64,000 nt of DNA from Chrysopilus asiliformis (GCA_964034945.1 OZ035960.1:102416733-102480732), one strand, 5' to 3'; shown: positions 18,980 through 31,040, counted from the stretch's first letter. Translations and numbers: made by a program. Notes: a model not told the origin generated them from the sequence alone.

Positions 18980-21900
18980 AGAAATGGATCGTCAAGATTC
19001 GCGTGGTATCACAATGGGCCATTTCTGGCCTAAGTGTGCCTTTTTGGCAGCCACTCTAACCTAACCTAACCTAACCTAAACTTTGATTTTTTTTATTAAC
19101 AAATATCAAATTTTTGTGTTGCTGCATTAAATTTGGAGAAATTCTCACCCCAAAAAGAAGGGGGCCCAAAAAACCGCCCAAAAAACCGCCTTCTAAAGTA
19201 GGCCTTCAAACTTTTAACCTTTAAACAACCCTCTAAAGAAGGTCTTGAAATTTTAGGTCCCCAAATAGGCGTATTTGAATTACTTAATCGAAAAAGAAAT
19301 TTAACAAGAGTTTTAATTTTTAGGGGTCTCCGCAAAAAGTTTCCAAAAAAACGGTGTCAAAATTTGTAGGTACGCCACTGTCTCAATAAAATTGGAATTT
19401 TGCACCAAATGAGTTGTTAATCAATTAAAAAAATAAGAAAATTAGCTGGAAATTATAGACATCTATTTCATACGCATGGCAATTTTGCAGGACAGGCACA
19501 TGATAGATTTAACAAAATCTGAAGCGGACATACCATGACGAGCTTTAAGCCTAAACCACAATTACGCGTGCGTGCGTGCGGCACCCACGCGGTGAAAGTA
19601 AAAACTACGCATTTATATGAGTAAATGAATAATTGCGCGTTGCTCAGACGCGTTGCCGCGTCCGTGCCGCGTAGAGTAGGCTCAGTCTCTACTTTTAGAC
19701 GCGGTGACAACTATTAGATGCCAGAACTAAATAATGCCGCACGCACTCACGCGTAATTGTGGTTTAGGCTTTATTTTTTAAAAGGAAGGTCTCAGTTGAA
19801 AAATAACTAGCCAATAGTCTATTAGTAGAGAGGCGTGCTCTTTGTTGGTTATTAATTTTTCAATTGGGATGTTCTTTTTAAAAAAAGAAGCTCGTTATAG
19901 TTTTACGATATTTCAAAAACTATTAATTTTAAAAATAGCAAAGCAACGGCTTTATAATTTTTTCATTAAAAACCTACTGTTTTTAATTGACCTGCAAGCA
20001 GCATGGCAAAACTTGCCCTGCGTATGAAATAGACAGAAATTATAGTTAGATAAAAACTTTATTGTTACCGAGATAATAAGATCAAAAATAGTACAAGATT
20101 GTAATTGTGTATCTACTAGTGTAGAAATAGCAGAAACTAATATATTGGTTTTTGCAAGAATTTTATTCTAGCTATGGTAAAGAATTGAAAAACATTAAAT
20201 CTACGAAAGAAAATAAAAACAAGCCACTCTAGTTCTTGTAATTTTATGCTGATACAGATTTACCAACACAGTTTTTAGTTTAAATTTAAATTCTCTATTT
20301 AAGACAATTTATTCAATAAATTCTATTTGCAATACTAGATCCAAATTCGTTATTATCAGCTTGTTAAAAACCAGCTGCTATTTTATGTAAATGATAAAAC
20401 GGTTTTTAGGATGTTCACAAACCTGTGATTAAAGAATTCATAAAAAATCAGTTTTTAACCTTAAAATACGATGAAACATTTCATAATTTTTCTGAAATTA
20501 AAATGTACCTTGCTTATACTCAGATGTAACGAAAATACTTGCGCCTAGAAATAATTCTCCATAAATTATTTACTATTTTAAAATCTGGGCATACACCGCT
20601 ACAGTAAAACAAATGCCCAATTGTACTAAAATTCTACAATTTTTATTAACATTAGAATTTTTATACAGTTTTGTGTTTAGAGCCATTAATTCGAAATATT
20701 GCTTGTATATTTCCAAAAATGGCCTCCTGGTTACCCTCCTAGATCTGGGTCTGAATATTTTTAAGAAAAAAATAGACGAAAATGAAAGGAAAAAATATTT
20801 TTAAACTGAGATTATAATTTTAGTTACAAACTTAATGTTTATTATTTATTAACTTTAATTTCATTTCTACTGCCATTTTTCACACACAAAATATCCATGT
20901 ATATTTATTGTTATTTTTTTATAAAAACAACTATTATATTAATTACAATTACATAACAATACTCGTGCATAATTATAGAAAAAAGTATTTTATATAATTG
21001 TTAAAGTAAGTTTTTTTATTAAAATTTTTATTTTTACATTTCTCCTGTTTAGTTAAAACAATTTTTTTTAGTGATTTTATGTATTTATAATGATATTTTT
21101 TTTTTGTACTATGAATTGTTGAAAAATTTAAATTAATTATTATTATTTGTTCTTTATTTTAATTCATATCTTGCCTGTATTATATGAAATGGCTGTTTAA
21201 AACATATATTTTTTGTTATAAAATTTTAAGAAAATACTTTTGATTAATAAAGATTTTAAGTTGATTTCAGTGTTATCTCGAGCCTTAAAATATTAAATTT
21301 TGTTTAAGTTTTTTATATAAAATAAAAGTTGAATTAAAAAATTGTATAGAGAAGTAGTTTTATTCAATTATTAGATCAATCGCTATATTACATAATAGCC
21401 TTGTCTGTATGTTCACTTAAAACTTGAGAACCACTGAACCGATTTGGAAGAAACTTTCAGGGGAGCTTACTGGCATCAAGGAGACAATGAATCAACCCAA
21501 GGTTCCCCGCCCTTCTTTACTAACTTTTGTACAGTGAAACAATTAACCACCACTAAAAAATGCGTTGGTATTACTAAACTAAACTTTCCGATATTGTTTG
21601 TATCGGTGCCATTAAGGAATCAGAATTTTGTCATAATTTTCCAATTTTTCGATTCCTTGAAATATTCGGGACGAAGGGAGGAGGGGGTGCCCTGTAAGAA
21701 CATCGCAAATAATTTTTTTCCCCTTTTCCTCGAAAAAAACTGATATTAGAGAGTTTCCGGGACTGCTGATCACGAACCTGGGCTGGAATCATGTATCTCG
21801 ACGCGTCCCTTTCTTTCGACTTCGACGCAGCTTTTAACTCTTGACTTCGCCATATCTGCAGCTTCAAATTTCCTGGAGTGACACTCAGAATCATGTTTCG

Positions 21901-23744
21901 ATTCATAGTGACGATTCCGAGAAATTTCAAGCTGCAGATATGGCGAAGTCAAGAGTCAAAAGCTGCGTCGAAGTCGAAAGACAGGGACGCGTCGAGATAC
22001 ATGATTCCAGCCCTGATGTTTAAATTTCAAAATTCGAGACGAGAGGTTCTGAAAGCATAGCGATCTTTTTGTTTTTAAGACATATTTTTTTATTTTTTTT
22101 TTTGTAAAATTATTTATTAATCCTGAAACTAATTGACGGCAACAGATTTTCGTCGCAGCAATATTTTGAGAAAACCGGGATTTTCAAAGATTTCGTTTTT
22201 AAAATGTTATACCACGAAACAGGATAATTGGATTTGCAAAAAAAAATTGGATTTGGTTTTTTGCGTTTTACTCCGAAACTAAGAATATTTTAGCTTTTCA
22301 CAAGAACTTATACCTCGAACCGTTATCGAGATATACAGGATTTAGCACAAATCTTAGATCTGAAAACGCAAAAAAAACTAAATCACAACATATCGAATGA
22401 AAAAAAATCACCTAATGTATAAAAAACGCGCAATCGGTGCTTTTCACCATCCTCTTAAGTGCGCGATTAATTTTTAATTTAGCCACTGTCGGCTATTTTG
22501 TGTACGTGATTGTATTTCGGGTATAGAACTGTGGAAATATTCAAAAAAGGATCCTTCTTGAATGTTTCTTTTTCGGCATTTTTTACTTCCTTCGACAATC
22601 GACAGCTAAGCACTTTCCTTGCACTTCCACATGTTGCACTTCCCTAACTACCAAATGCCTACCTTTCACACCTTCTTTTGATGTACTGCAAAAAGAAGAT
22701 AAACATAAGAAATTGCCTAAAGAATTTTGCCTTTACGGTGTATTTTTTCGTGGATCCTTCCCAACCTCGCTTTCTGCTCCTGTTCGGTAAATGTTCCTAC
22801 ATCCTTATTAGTTTGTTTTCGTCCGGTGAGGATTTTTTACTGGGATTTTTCCCAAGTTTTCCTTTTTTGGTCTCTTCAGTGTGTTTCGCTTCGTGTTTTC
22901 TTTAAAAACAGCCTGATGGCAATGTTTTTCACAAAAAAATGTCAAAGAAAAAATACGCCATGCTAATTTTTACTATTTGTCTTCTTATATTTCCTCTTCA
23001 AGGTTTTTCGAAATTCTGTTTTACGAAATTTCAGGCCATTATGTAAATAGCGTAAAAGCGAGCCTTCACTAATTTTCACTCAAAAACGGCACATTATTAT
23101 GATAAAATCCGAACTTTTATCAACCCGCGCGGCACAGAAAAACACTTTTTCGAAAACTAAAACGCGGCACACGACTACGAGCCTTCACTAATTCACTAAT
23201 TCACTAATTGTTTGTACCGGATTCACTAATTTTTCACTCAAAAACGGCACATTATTATGATAAAATCCGAACTTTTATCATGCCCGCACGACACAGAAAA
23301 ACTATTTTTCGAAAACTAAAACGCGGCACGACTTTGACAGACATTTTTCAAAACCGAACTTTTAACGTTAACGTTAACAATTAAATTTTATTTAAAAAAC
23401 AAAATCAAACACAAAAAAACCAAAAACTGACAGCAAAAAATAAACGAAAAATTTTCTAGGTCAAAAAATGAGGTCATTTCAACGCCTACTAATCCACGTA
23501 TTGACAAGTATTGATGACGTTTTGCTTACGTTTTGCATGCGACGAGGCTTTCGGTACCCGTTCGGTGAGCACGAAGTGCTCAGTTGTGAGTTTTTGTCGG
23601 AGCGGCAAGACGTTTTTCAGCAGCAAAAAGGTAAATAAATTAAATTAAATAAAAAAAAAGTGATTAATTGTAAAAAAAAAATTGTAAATATTTTGTGAAT
23701 ATAAATTGTAAAGTTATTGTGAGAAAAAAAAAAGAAAAGGGAAA

Positions 23745-24356
23745 ATGTATAAAGAATATTTAAATTGTTTGTTTTTGCCTATATTTTCAATTTTGACAAG
23801 GGACAAAATTATTAAAAATTTGACAGGAGCCAGTGACGTCAGGAAAAGCGAAATAAGGGCTCTTCGATCATTTCTTTCCGAACTGGAGGTGCGTGGCGGG
23901 TATGGTCTTCAGCGTGCCTTTGTTAATTTGTGGAAAATTATTTATATTGCAATGCGCACGTCTGAAGACCAGCACGCAGCCTACGATTTTGGTACCTTGA
24001 TATTTTCCTTTTCGGACCATTCAACGCAGGTTGCTTTTTTGAAGGCTTTCATGATAGCAACCTGTGATGAATGGTCGGAAATGGAAAATACCAATAGCAG
24101 AAAAATCAGGGAATTGATGGTCGAGTTGCTTGCGAGGATGTTCTACACGTTACGGGAGCAACAATGGCGTCGGCAATTGATTGAACAGCTCACCGTAGCA
24201 GTGGAGGACATCCTTGCGAGCAACAAGATGAGCTCGAGTTTGGCTAATCTTTTCGGTTTGATATATATGGATGAGTTGGCCACAATGTCCCGCGGCAATA
24301 TTCGTGGTAAGGATTTTGTGGCCATACTCAAACCATTTAAATTTCTTATGTCATAA
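23745..24356 (+). CDS. Nop52/RRP1-like protein, amplicon copy B
   Basis: Third copy of the 203-residue ORF, intact. Compared with A' it has S for T, I for L, R for H and H for Y. Its protein is identical to copy C. The leader upstream has one fewer TTTGCTTACG repeat than A and A'. See the copy A entry for motif details. Confidence 0.7.
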   Translation: MYKEYLNCLFLPIFSILTRDKIIKNLTGASDVRKSEIRALRSFLSELEVRGGYGLQRAFVNLWKIIYIAMRTSEDQHAAYDFGTLIFSFSDHSTQVAFLKAFMIATCDEWSEMENTNSRKIRELMVELLARMFYTLREQQWRRQLIEQLTVAVEDILASNKMSSSLANLFGLIYMDELATMSRGNIRGKDFVAILKPFKFLMS

Positions 24357-26341
24357 AATTCGCAGTAACGGTAACGGTAACGGTTTTAGTACTTAAGTCA
24401 AAATTTTTCATTCAAGTTTAGACTCTGGACAGAGGCCAGAGGGGGGGTAAATGGGGAATTGTGGTTTGTAATAAATATTTACAAACCATTATTCTCAATT
24501 CCTACTCTTAACCTCCGAGTGGTACCCCCTGGAAACCTAGATTAGTTTCGAAATCGGGACTAATCTAGGGCTAATAAGAGAGGAAGAAACTTTATATATT
24601 TTCAGGTTGCCAACAGCCATTGTCTGCACAAAAAATCGTTAATTTTCAAAAATAGTCAAAATTTTCAGATATTAATGCCAATATCTCGAGAACGAATAAA
24701 GATAACGACTAACTGTAAAAAGGAAATGGTAGGGACTATTGTTACCCTTAATTTATCTCTTATATACCACTACGAAAAAACGGCTAGTTTTAAAGAAAAT
24801 CGAGTAATTTCGTTAATTTTGGTTTTTCATGATTTACTCCGAAACTAAGCATTTTTCGATAGTCTTACATATGACCAAAGTTGAAGATAACCAAATTTGC
24901 TACACTTTTGTCTTGAACTTGAATTCTGTATCTCGAACCGTTATCGAGATATAGCGGATTTAGCACAAATCTTAGATCTGAAAACGCAAAAAAACTAAAT
25001 CACGGCATATCTCGATAACGGTTTGAGATACTGAGTTTCAGTAAAAGGCAGAATTGTAGGAAATATTATTGTCTTCAACTTTGGTCATACATAAGACTAT
25101 CGAAAAATGTGCGGTTTCGGAGTAAATCGCGAAAAACAAAAATTACCGAAAAGGTTTTTTTTCTGTCGAGAATTTTAGTTTTTCGCCATTTCCTCGAAAA
25201 CTAACAGTTCTTTCGTAGTGACATGTAAGAGAGAAATTAAAGGTAATAATAGTCCCCAAAATTTCCTTTTTACAGATAGTCTTTATCTTTATTCGTTTTC
25301 GAGATATTGACATTAATATCTGAAAATTTTGATTATTTGAGTTCCGTGATTTTGGTTTTTCATGATTTACTCCGAAACTAAGCATTTTTCGATAGTCTTA
25401 CATATGACCAAAGTTGAAGATAACCAAATTTGCTACACTTTTGTCTTGAACTTGAATTCTGTATCTCGAACGGTTATCGAGATATAGCGGATTTAGCACA
25501 AATCTTAGATCTGAAAACGCAAAAAAACTAAATCACGGCATATCTCGATAACCGTTTGAGATACTGAGTTTCAGTAAAAGGAACAATTGTAGGAAATGTT
25601 ATTGTCTTCAACCCTGGTCATACATAAGACTATCGAAAAATGTGCAATTTCGGAGTAAATCGCAAAAAAAAACAAAAATTACCGAAAAGGTTTTTTTTTG
25701 TCGAGAATTTTAGTTTTTGGCCATTTCCTTGAAAACTAGCAATTCTTTCGTAATGACATGTAAGAAATAAATTAAAGGTAATAATAGTTCCCACTACTTG
25801 TTTTTGAGCGTCAATTTTTATCTTTATCCGTTCTCGAGATATTGTCATTATAGTGTAAAAATATTGATTTTAGCAATTTTCTTGCGAACTAACGGTACTT
25901 TCATAGTGGTTTCCTCGACTACCAAAAGCGCTAGAACTTCAGGACCTGGCGTGTTTGAAAGAGGTTGGACCAAAACTCAACCCCGCATCATTAGCTGAAA
26001 AAGTCAAAAATGGCGTTTGGTACACGATAAGAATCAAGGGACGAAATGTCAAATTTAATTCCTTATTATTTATCTGAAAGGACACGAAACGTTATGGTAA
26101 CGTAACGAAATAACGATTTTCCGGTTTTTTCTTCAACATTGCGTTATAACGTTATAGAAATATAATTACATTACAATAATGAAAAACGTACCGATTTATT
26201 TATTTTTTTTTTGCTTTATTTTATTTTTTATTATTTTTTTGTGAAAAGTTCATCAATTATAACCCCACAGACCTACCACCAGCATAAAATATAATTTAAA
26301 ATATTGGCGTAGTATTTTTAATCATATTTTGATTTTAAATT

Positions 26342-26477
26342 GGACTTTGTTTTGGCCAGATTCAGTCTATTTCAGGAGATACGAAAAAGAAAATCTTTTA
26401 ACCAATTTTTTTGGTATCGAAAATATTTTTCTTTTGGTATTTCCATAAGTAGAGTGAATCTGGCGAAAGCAAACTCC
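26342..26477. mobile_element. Short MITE with GGACTTTG ends
   Basis: About 136 bp. The left end GGACTTTG...GGCCAGATTCA pairs with the right end TGAATCTGGCGAAAGCAAAC plus TCC. Relatives lie at 42110-42245 (copy C) and 56620-56750 (unlinked, diverged). No coding content. Confidence 0.6.
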
Positions 26478-26523
26478 GACTCACAATCAGCGACGAAAAA
26501 ATTGCCTAAAATTCAATATCTTT

Positions 26524-26917
26524 GAGCCTGTTCACATTGGTTGAAATAGTCCGCCTAAATAGGACAGAAACTGGCAACATTAGGGCAAGGTGAGGAAGTG
26601 GGACTGCTGATAGGAAAATCATCCTCAAAACTAAAAACTCCATTCTCAGAGTTCCGCCTGTCGTGCTCTGATTGGTTGGCTGCCACACAGAATGTGTTCC
26701 ATTGTCATTATTGTTTCGGTCGTCGTCGATGCAACACGTCGCAAAGCAAAAGGCAGTCACGTATTACTTGCAATTCTTTAGAAATGTTCCGTTTCCCAAA
26801 TGCTTCACGCCAGTCTGATTGCTCACAGCTACTGGTTCAAATAGTCTCAATCTGAACACGAGCAATATTTCATCCGTCCTATTTAGGCGGACTATTTCAA
26901 CCAATCTGAACAGGCTC
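26524..26917. mobile_element. TIR MITE with GAGCCTGTTC ends
   Basis: About 394 bp. The ends GAGCCTGTTCACATTGGTTG and the reverse complement of GAGCCTGTTCAGATTGGTTG extend into a TIR of about 42 bp that includes AATAGTCCGCCTAAATAGGA. The flanks share CTTTG, so the target duplication is 3-5 bp. The same insertion is in copy C at about 42292-42684, so it predates that duplication. The 84-85 codon ORFs inside it are not convincing genes. Confidence 0.7.
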
Positions 26918-26953
26918 TTTGATATTGACACAAAAAATGTCGTTTTTGTTGTA

Positions 26954-27522
26954 AAGGGTGGTTAAATTTTAAGGGCCGATGTTGAATGTGAACCACACCT
27001 AAACGTCAAGTTTTTTTCTGCATTTCATTTGACATTTCTCAATTTCAAACTAACTCAATTTGAACCATGGAAAGATACACAATCGAGCAACGCGTTAAAG
27101 TTATTCAGGCTTATTATGAAAATGGGCGTTCAAATCAAAATGCATATCGTGCACTTCGTGAAATACGGCCCGATGATGCCGCCAGCCCATAAACCGCACC
27201 AAACAGTCACTCTTTGTGGGTGCATTGGTTTTTCGACAATCACTCTTGGATTATCATTCGCCCAAATGCGGATGTTCTGCTTATTGACGAATCCACTGAG
27301 GTGAAAATGTGCCTCATCACTGAAGATGATTTTCTTCGAAAATTGATCGCCCATTTTCATAATAAGCCTGAATAACTTTAACGCGTTGCTCGATTGTGTA
27401 TCTTTCCATGGTTCAAATTGAGTTAGTCTGAAATTGAGAAATGTCAAATGAAATGCAGAAAAAAACTTGACGTTTAGGTGTGGTTCACATTCAACATCGG
27501 CCCTTAAAATTTAACCACCCTT
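26954..27522. mobile_element. Palindromic Tc1/mariner-type deletion derivative
   Basis: 569 bp flanked by TA duplications (26952-26953 and 27523-27524). Copy C has the uninterrupted target at 42719-42726. The two ends are inverted repeats of about 170 bp starting AAGGGTGGTTAAATTTTAAG. Each carries the same transposase start (MERYTIEQRVKVIQAYY). The middle on the - strand encodes part of a catalytic domain (FSDEAHF, then an IRIW and VTVWCGL region), typical of Tc1/mariner (IS630) DDE transposases. The N-terminus is thus duplicated in inverted orientation, the middle is deleted, and the element is dead. Confidence 0.85.
27130..27447 (-). pseudogene. Mariner-type transposase fragment
   Basis: A - strand open frame with the first catalytic Asp region (IIFSDEAHFHLSG) and WANDNPRVIVE and VWCGLWAGGIIGPYF segments, characteristic of insect mariner-like transposases. 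It fuses directly to palindromic N-terminal sequence and lacks the rest of the DDE domain, so it is non-functional. Confidence 0.8.
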
Positions 27523-27524
27523 TA

Positions 27525-27881
27525 TAAAGGCCGCCCTCCATTACCATGACTTCGGCAACTGCAAAAAAATAGACCCACATTTATGTGAAGATACGTTGAC
27601 GAGAAAGGGAGATAAGAATCAACTGCAAAAATTTGTCGGCAACTGCAAGAATAATTTACCCTGTTTTTTTATGGCGATTTTATGGCGATTTCTACTACAA
27701 TCACACATTGTCCCTGTAAGTGAATAGTAAGCACGGACACATTCAAACTGTTATTATAGCGTGATAGCATTTTTCTCCTTCGCATGCATAGTCAAAAGCT
27801 TTGTTAACAAGCCAATTTGAACATTATATTCATAGCATAAGGTTTGATATGATTGCTATAAAATTGTAAAACTGGAAGGGA
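27525..27881. mobile_element. 5' part of an AAGGC-type TIR element, truncated
   Basis: This matches 42724-43078 of the complete element in copy C (42724-43191) but stops before its right TIR. The sequence after 27881 is unrelated to copy C. The copy B/C homology therefore ends inside this element. Confidence 0.6.
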
Positions 27882-28399
27882 TAAAAAAGCTTAAGTATAA
27901 TTATCCCTGATTGCCAAATATTTTTTCTATGCATTCGTTGTTGATTGCATGTTCCTCAGCAGTCGATACTTCTTTCTCTAGCAGGTTTTAAAAATGGAAA
28001 AAACCATAACTCGAGCAGTTTTTACTTCAAAATGTTAGCCTTTTTTTGTTTTCAGTGGAAATAAAAAGACCTATGGACGAATGCATATTAGACAACAGCG
28101 CAAACTTTTGTGTCTACTGTGCTTTTAAGTGACGCGAGTATTTTCTGGTTTGTGCCTTAGCTGAACACGTGGCGATGGGATATTAAGTTTTTGATTGAAA
28201 AATTCATGCTTCTTCTAAAATGATTTGTTTGATTTGAATTGTCTGTGTTATACATTGTTTTTGGTACAGTACACATGAAGAAAAATGTGTGTCTATAAAA
28301 CTGGTGTAAAATTTTCGATTACTAGTACTTAGTAACATTTTTCTTGAATTTAGTAATGGAGTTTATGACCACTTTGTAATTAAATAAAAAAAAACTTGA
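27882..28399. other. Noncoding DNA upstream of the zinc-finger exons
   Basis: Unique AT-rich sequence with no supported ORF, RNA gene or repeat. By position it is intron or 5' flank of the zinc-finger gene. Confidence 0.4.
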
Positions 28400-28855
28400 C
28401 CCTTGGAGCACAATGAATGCAACCAAGCCTCAACCATCACGCATCCAAATGTCACTTATGAGTTTATTTCACAGAAATGATTTTGAGTGAGCACAGTGAA
28501 CGCATTGAACGCAACCATCGACGCAAAAGTTGCCAAACTTTGAACTTTAACGCAACAACTCTGCGTTGTCAGTTCATAAAGTGAGGTTGGGGAAATGTTG
28601 TTCAAGAAAAAGTTGATAGCTTTATTGCAATAACATACAAATAACAAAGATAAAGACCAACAAAGCAAATTATCGCTTCAAAATTATCCATTTTTTATAT
28701 ATTTTTCTACTTTAGTTCACTTTTAATTTTTCTGTGTTTGTCTCACAACGCAACAGACGATGCTTCTATTGTGCTCAACCGCTCCTGAACTGCGTTGCGT
28801 GACAGTTCGAATCGTCCTTAGTTGCGGCTTGGTTGCGTTCATTGTGCTCAAAGGG
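28400..28855. mobile_element. TIR MITE (about 456 bp) upstream of the zinc-finger exons
   Basis: The left end CCCTTGGAGCACAATGAATG and the right end, whose reverse complement is CCCTTTGAGCACAATGAACG, extend over about 40 bp (next CAACCAAGCC). TGA occurs on both flanks, a possible 3-bp target duplication. No coding content. Confidence 0.6.
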
Positions 28856-28982
28856 TGAGGTTTTTGTCGGAATCGTCTTCATAAAGCAGGCGAACTTCCA
28901 GCGTAAATTCTAAAATTCACCAAGATTTATAGCATTTTATTATGAAATAATTAATTTTATAGCATGAATTTCCGATTTTCAG

Positions 28983-29498
28983 TTTTGGGGCTCCGATAAG
29001 GATCCAAGTCGCATTGAATCTGCCATATTTGAAGATCTTGACCGTTACTGTTGGCAACACCAACAGCCGCCGCATCCACATTCCGACCAACAATCACACG
29101 CCCAGCCGCAGACATCGGCGGATCCATCTAATGAAAATAGTTCAATTAATCAGCACTCATCGATAGTTACTGGAATTGGTAACACTGACGGTCAAATTTA
29201 CACTCTGACAGTATTAAATGGTACAGAATCATGGCTAAAACGAGACCCAGATGCCCCGATCGCACCGACATTAGACTTGGATTCCCTGCTAGGCAGTTTT
29301 CCCAGTTACGTTAAATCGGAGTTTGTGTATGAAGATAGCGGATTTAGTACGGATAATACTAAGGATGACCTCAACCAGCAAAGTACCGGTTCTCTAGTTC
29401 CAGTGACAACCGTTGTTACCACAAATAGTACAAATTTAGCACAATTTCAAAATAACAACAATGATTGGCACATGACCAATCATAACGTTCCTGAGCAG
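28983..29498 (+). CDS. C2H2 zinc-finger protein gene, internal coding exon 1 of 3
   Basis: 172 codons between an acceptor (TTCCGATTTTCAG ending at 28982) and a donor (CAG|GTGAGT at 29499), phase 0 at both ends. It encodes an N-terminal region with acidic and His/Gln/Pro patches and an LDLDSLLGSFPSYVKSE segment that looks like an acidic activation-type region. No start codon is needed here, so earlier exons lie upstream, perhaps beyond the amplicon array. Grouping with the next two exons rests on compatible phases and a shared composition style. The family resembles sequence-specific transcription factors of flies; I do not assign a gene name. Confidence 0.75.
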
Positions 29499-29611
29499 GT
29501 GAGTGAATCAAACATTGGTAAATAAGTGTATTTTTGTCTATCCATTCTATCAATTGTTTTTTTTAAATTAGAAATTTGTTAAAAGAGTATTAAGAAATTC
29601 GAATATTTCAG

Positions 29612-29758
29612 AGCTCAGCGGAATCTCTACTACGAAGTGCCTTACAAGGTAAAGGATATTCGAAAGGACTGCATATACAAAATGGAATCGCAATCATACC
29701 ATCCGCGAATTCCATAAAAGATGACGAGCTAAGAAGAGCATTGTTTTCAACTGATCAG
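29612..29758 (+). CDS. C2H2 zinc-finger protein gene, internal coding exon 2 of 3
   Basis: 49 codons, phase 0 at both ends, between the acceptor ATATTTCAG and the donor CAG|GTATAA. The encoded SAESLLRSALQGKGY segment and DDELRRALF look like short amphipathic helices. The intron before it is only 113 bp; the one after is 1.28 kb. Confidence 0.75.
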
Positions 29759-30507
29759 GTATAACAATTAAAGCAAATATCTATCTAGTCCATGGGCGCC
29801 CGCAGGAAATTTTTCCAGGGAGGGGAACAAACATGGTTTTATGGGTGGGGTGACTATATTTGTTTTGGGTCAATCTGGGACTAGGTGAACAGAAAATTTT
29901 ATAAAAGTTTATGGTATTTATTGAGCTAAAGTACAGTTGATTTAGACAAAACCCAAGGGAAAAAATTATAAATGTGCGCCGCAGGCGTAATTTTTTCAAC
30001 AACATGCGGCGCACTTATTTAAATCAAAAAATACTCGATCCCAAGCAAAAATTAATTTAAATGTTCGCGCTGTTTACCATATACAAATAGTCGAAATGGA
30101 AATTGTAAAAATACATACAAAGAAAAATGCGCCAAATCTTTTCAGTTTATATGGATTTTTTTTCGAAAAAAAAAAATCTTTTTTTGCGCTTTTATAAAAA
30201 ATATTTTATCAAAAACTAGAGCCAATCTGGCCAAATCACTCTCACATTCGAAATAAATCATAAAATCTTTGGCAGCAAAATGGCTGTTATGCAGTGTTAT
30301 GTGTGCAATTTTTTTTTTAAATCTTCGGTTTCAATACAATTTGTAACGAAATAAAAACGTTTTAACGTAACGAAATTAAATTTTTTATTGTTACAAAACG
30401 AAATAACGTAACGAAACAGAATTTGAATTTCGTTACAAAACGAAATGTTTAACGTTACGATTTTTTTCCGTTTGCCAGCCCTGCTATTTTGTTGTTATTC
30501 CTTTTCA

Positions 30508-30660
30508 CACCCCCCCCCCCCTTCCACCCTTCCTCCTTGTCCGCTTCCCACCTTCCCTCCTTCCCCCTTCCCTCCTTCCCCACTTCCCCCTTGCCACCTT
30601 CCCCCCTTCCCTCCTTCCCCCCTTCCCTCCTTCCCCCCTTCCCTCCTTCCCCCACTCCTT
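30508..30660. repeat. CCTTCC-rich low-complexity tract
   Basis: About 150 bp of almost pure pyrimidine on the + strand, in an irregular (CCTTCCC)n pattern inside the intron. ORFs in all frames here are low-complexity artefacts. Confidence 0.85.
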
Positions 30661-30787
30661 ACACCACAACATTGTAAACATCACCGATTTTGACGACAAT
30701 GAAATTTTACCTTGAAACAAGCTTTTTAACAACCAGAGTCTTCCAAAAAAATCGATTGATCGTCTCTTTTTCTATCTCTTTTTAGTA

Positions 30788-30855
30788 CAGTGAAACCTGT
30801 ATAAGCTGGACCCTGTATTAGCTGGAATTCTATCAGTGTTATACAGGTTTCATTG
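30788..30855. mobile_element. 68-bp pogo/Tigger-like MITE
   Basis: The ends CAGTGAAACCTGTATAA and the reverse complement of CAATGAAACCTGTATAA are flanked by TA on both sides (30786-30787 and 30856-30857). The CAGTGAAACC-type end and TA duplication fit pogo-like MITEs. A related design is at 61279-61374. Confidence 0.65.
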
Positions 30856-31040
30856 TATTCTGTAAAATTCTTTATCGTAAAATTATTTTCCTAATGTTTA
30901 ATTTTTTTAAACTTGCATTTTAAAAAGGATTTACTAACGTTTTGGTCAAACCGTAATCCAAGGTAAAAATGCTACTAAAAAAATACATTTTACTCAATTG
31001 TTGAATTTTTTTTAATCGATTAATATATTTTTTTTCAAAG

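Larger units (their letters stand above)
13317..19077 (+). mobile_element. Full-length non-LTR retrotransposon with RNase H
   Basis: A 5761-bp element with an 11-bp target duplication AAACTTTGATT (13306-13316 and 19078-19088). It has a GC-richer 5' UTR of about 290 bp, ORF1 and ORF2 that are both open end to end, and a short (TAACC)n tail in place of poly(A). Order: ORF1 (gag-like), then ORF2 with apurinic-type endonuclease, reverse transcriptase, RNase H and a terminal Cys/His motif. This layout fits the I/LOA/Jockey-related group. Intact ORFs and a perfect target duplication suggest recent activity. Confidence 0.92.
19078..27881 (+). repeat. Composite amplicon, copy B
   Basis: It follows the retrotransposon and repeats copy A from its first base, with offsets of about 18.79-18.80 kb. 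Unlike A it keeps 259 bp (25604-25862) where A carries the 681-bp MITE, and it lacks the retrotransposon. It continues past A's end into a GGACTTTG MITE, a GAGCCTG MITE, a mariner derivative and a truncated AAGGC element, then stops at about 27881, inside that last element. Confidence 0.85.
29759..31040. other. Intron of the zinc-finger gene, repeat-rich
   Basis: No coding exon is seen. It holds CGTTA-rich DNA (about 30340-30480) related to the amplicon tail (7690-7800), a C/T-rich low-complexity tract (30508-30660) and a 68-bp pogo-like MITE (30788-30855). The start (29790-29850, CCATGGGCGCCCGCAGGAAA) looks transposon-derived but cannot be classified. Confidence 0.5.

Noticed and set aside
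19057..19080. Four CCTAA-like repeats suggesting telomeric DNA (also at about 270-293)
   Set aside because: They form the short tail at the 3' end of a non-LTR retrotransposon and are bounded by its target duplication. There is no extended telomere array.
26506..26855. 84- and 85-codon ORFs on both strands (also at 42274-42623)
   Set aside because: They lie inside a TIR MITE and overlap each other antisense. The protein looks random.
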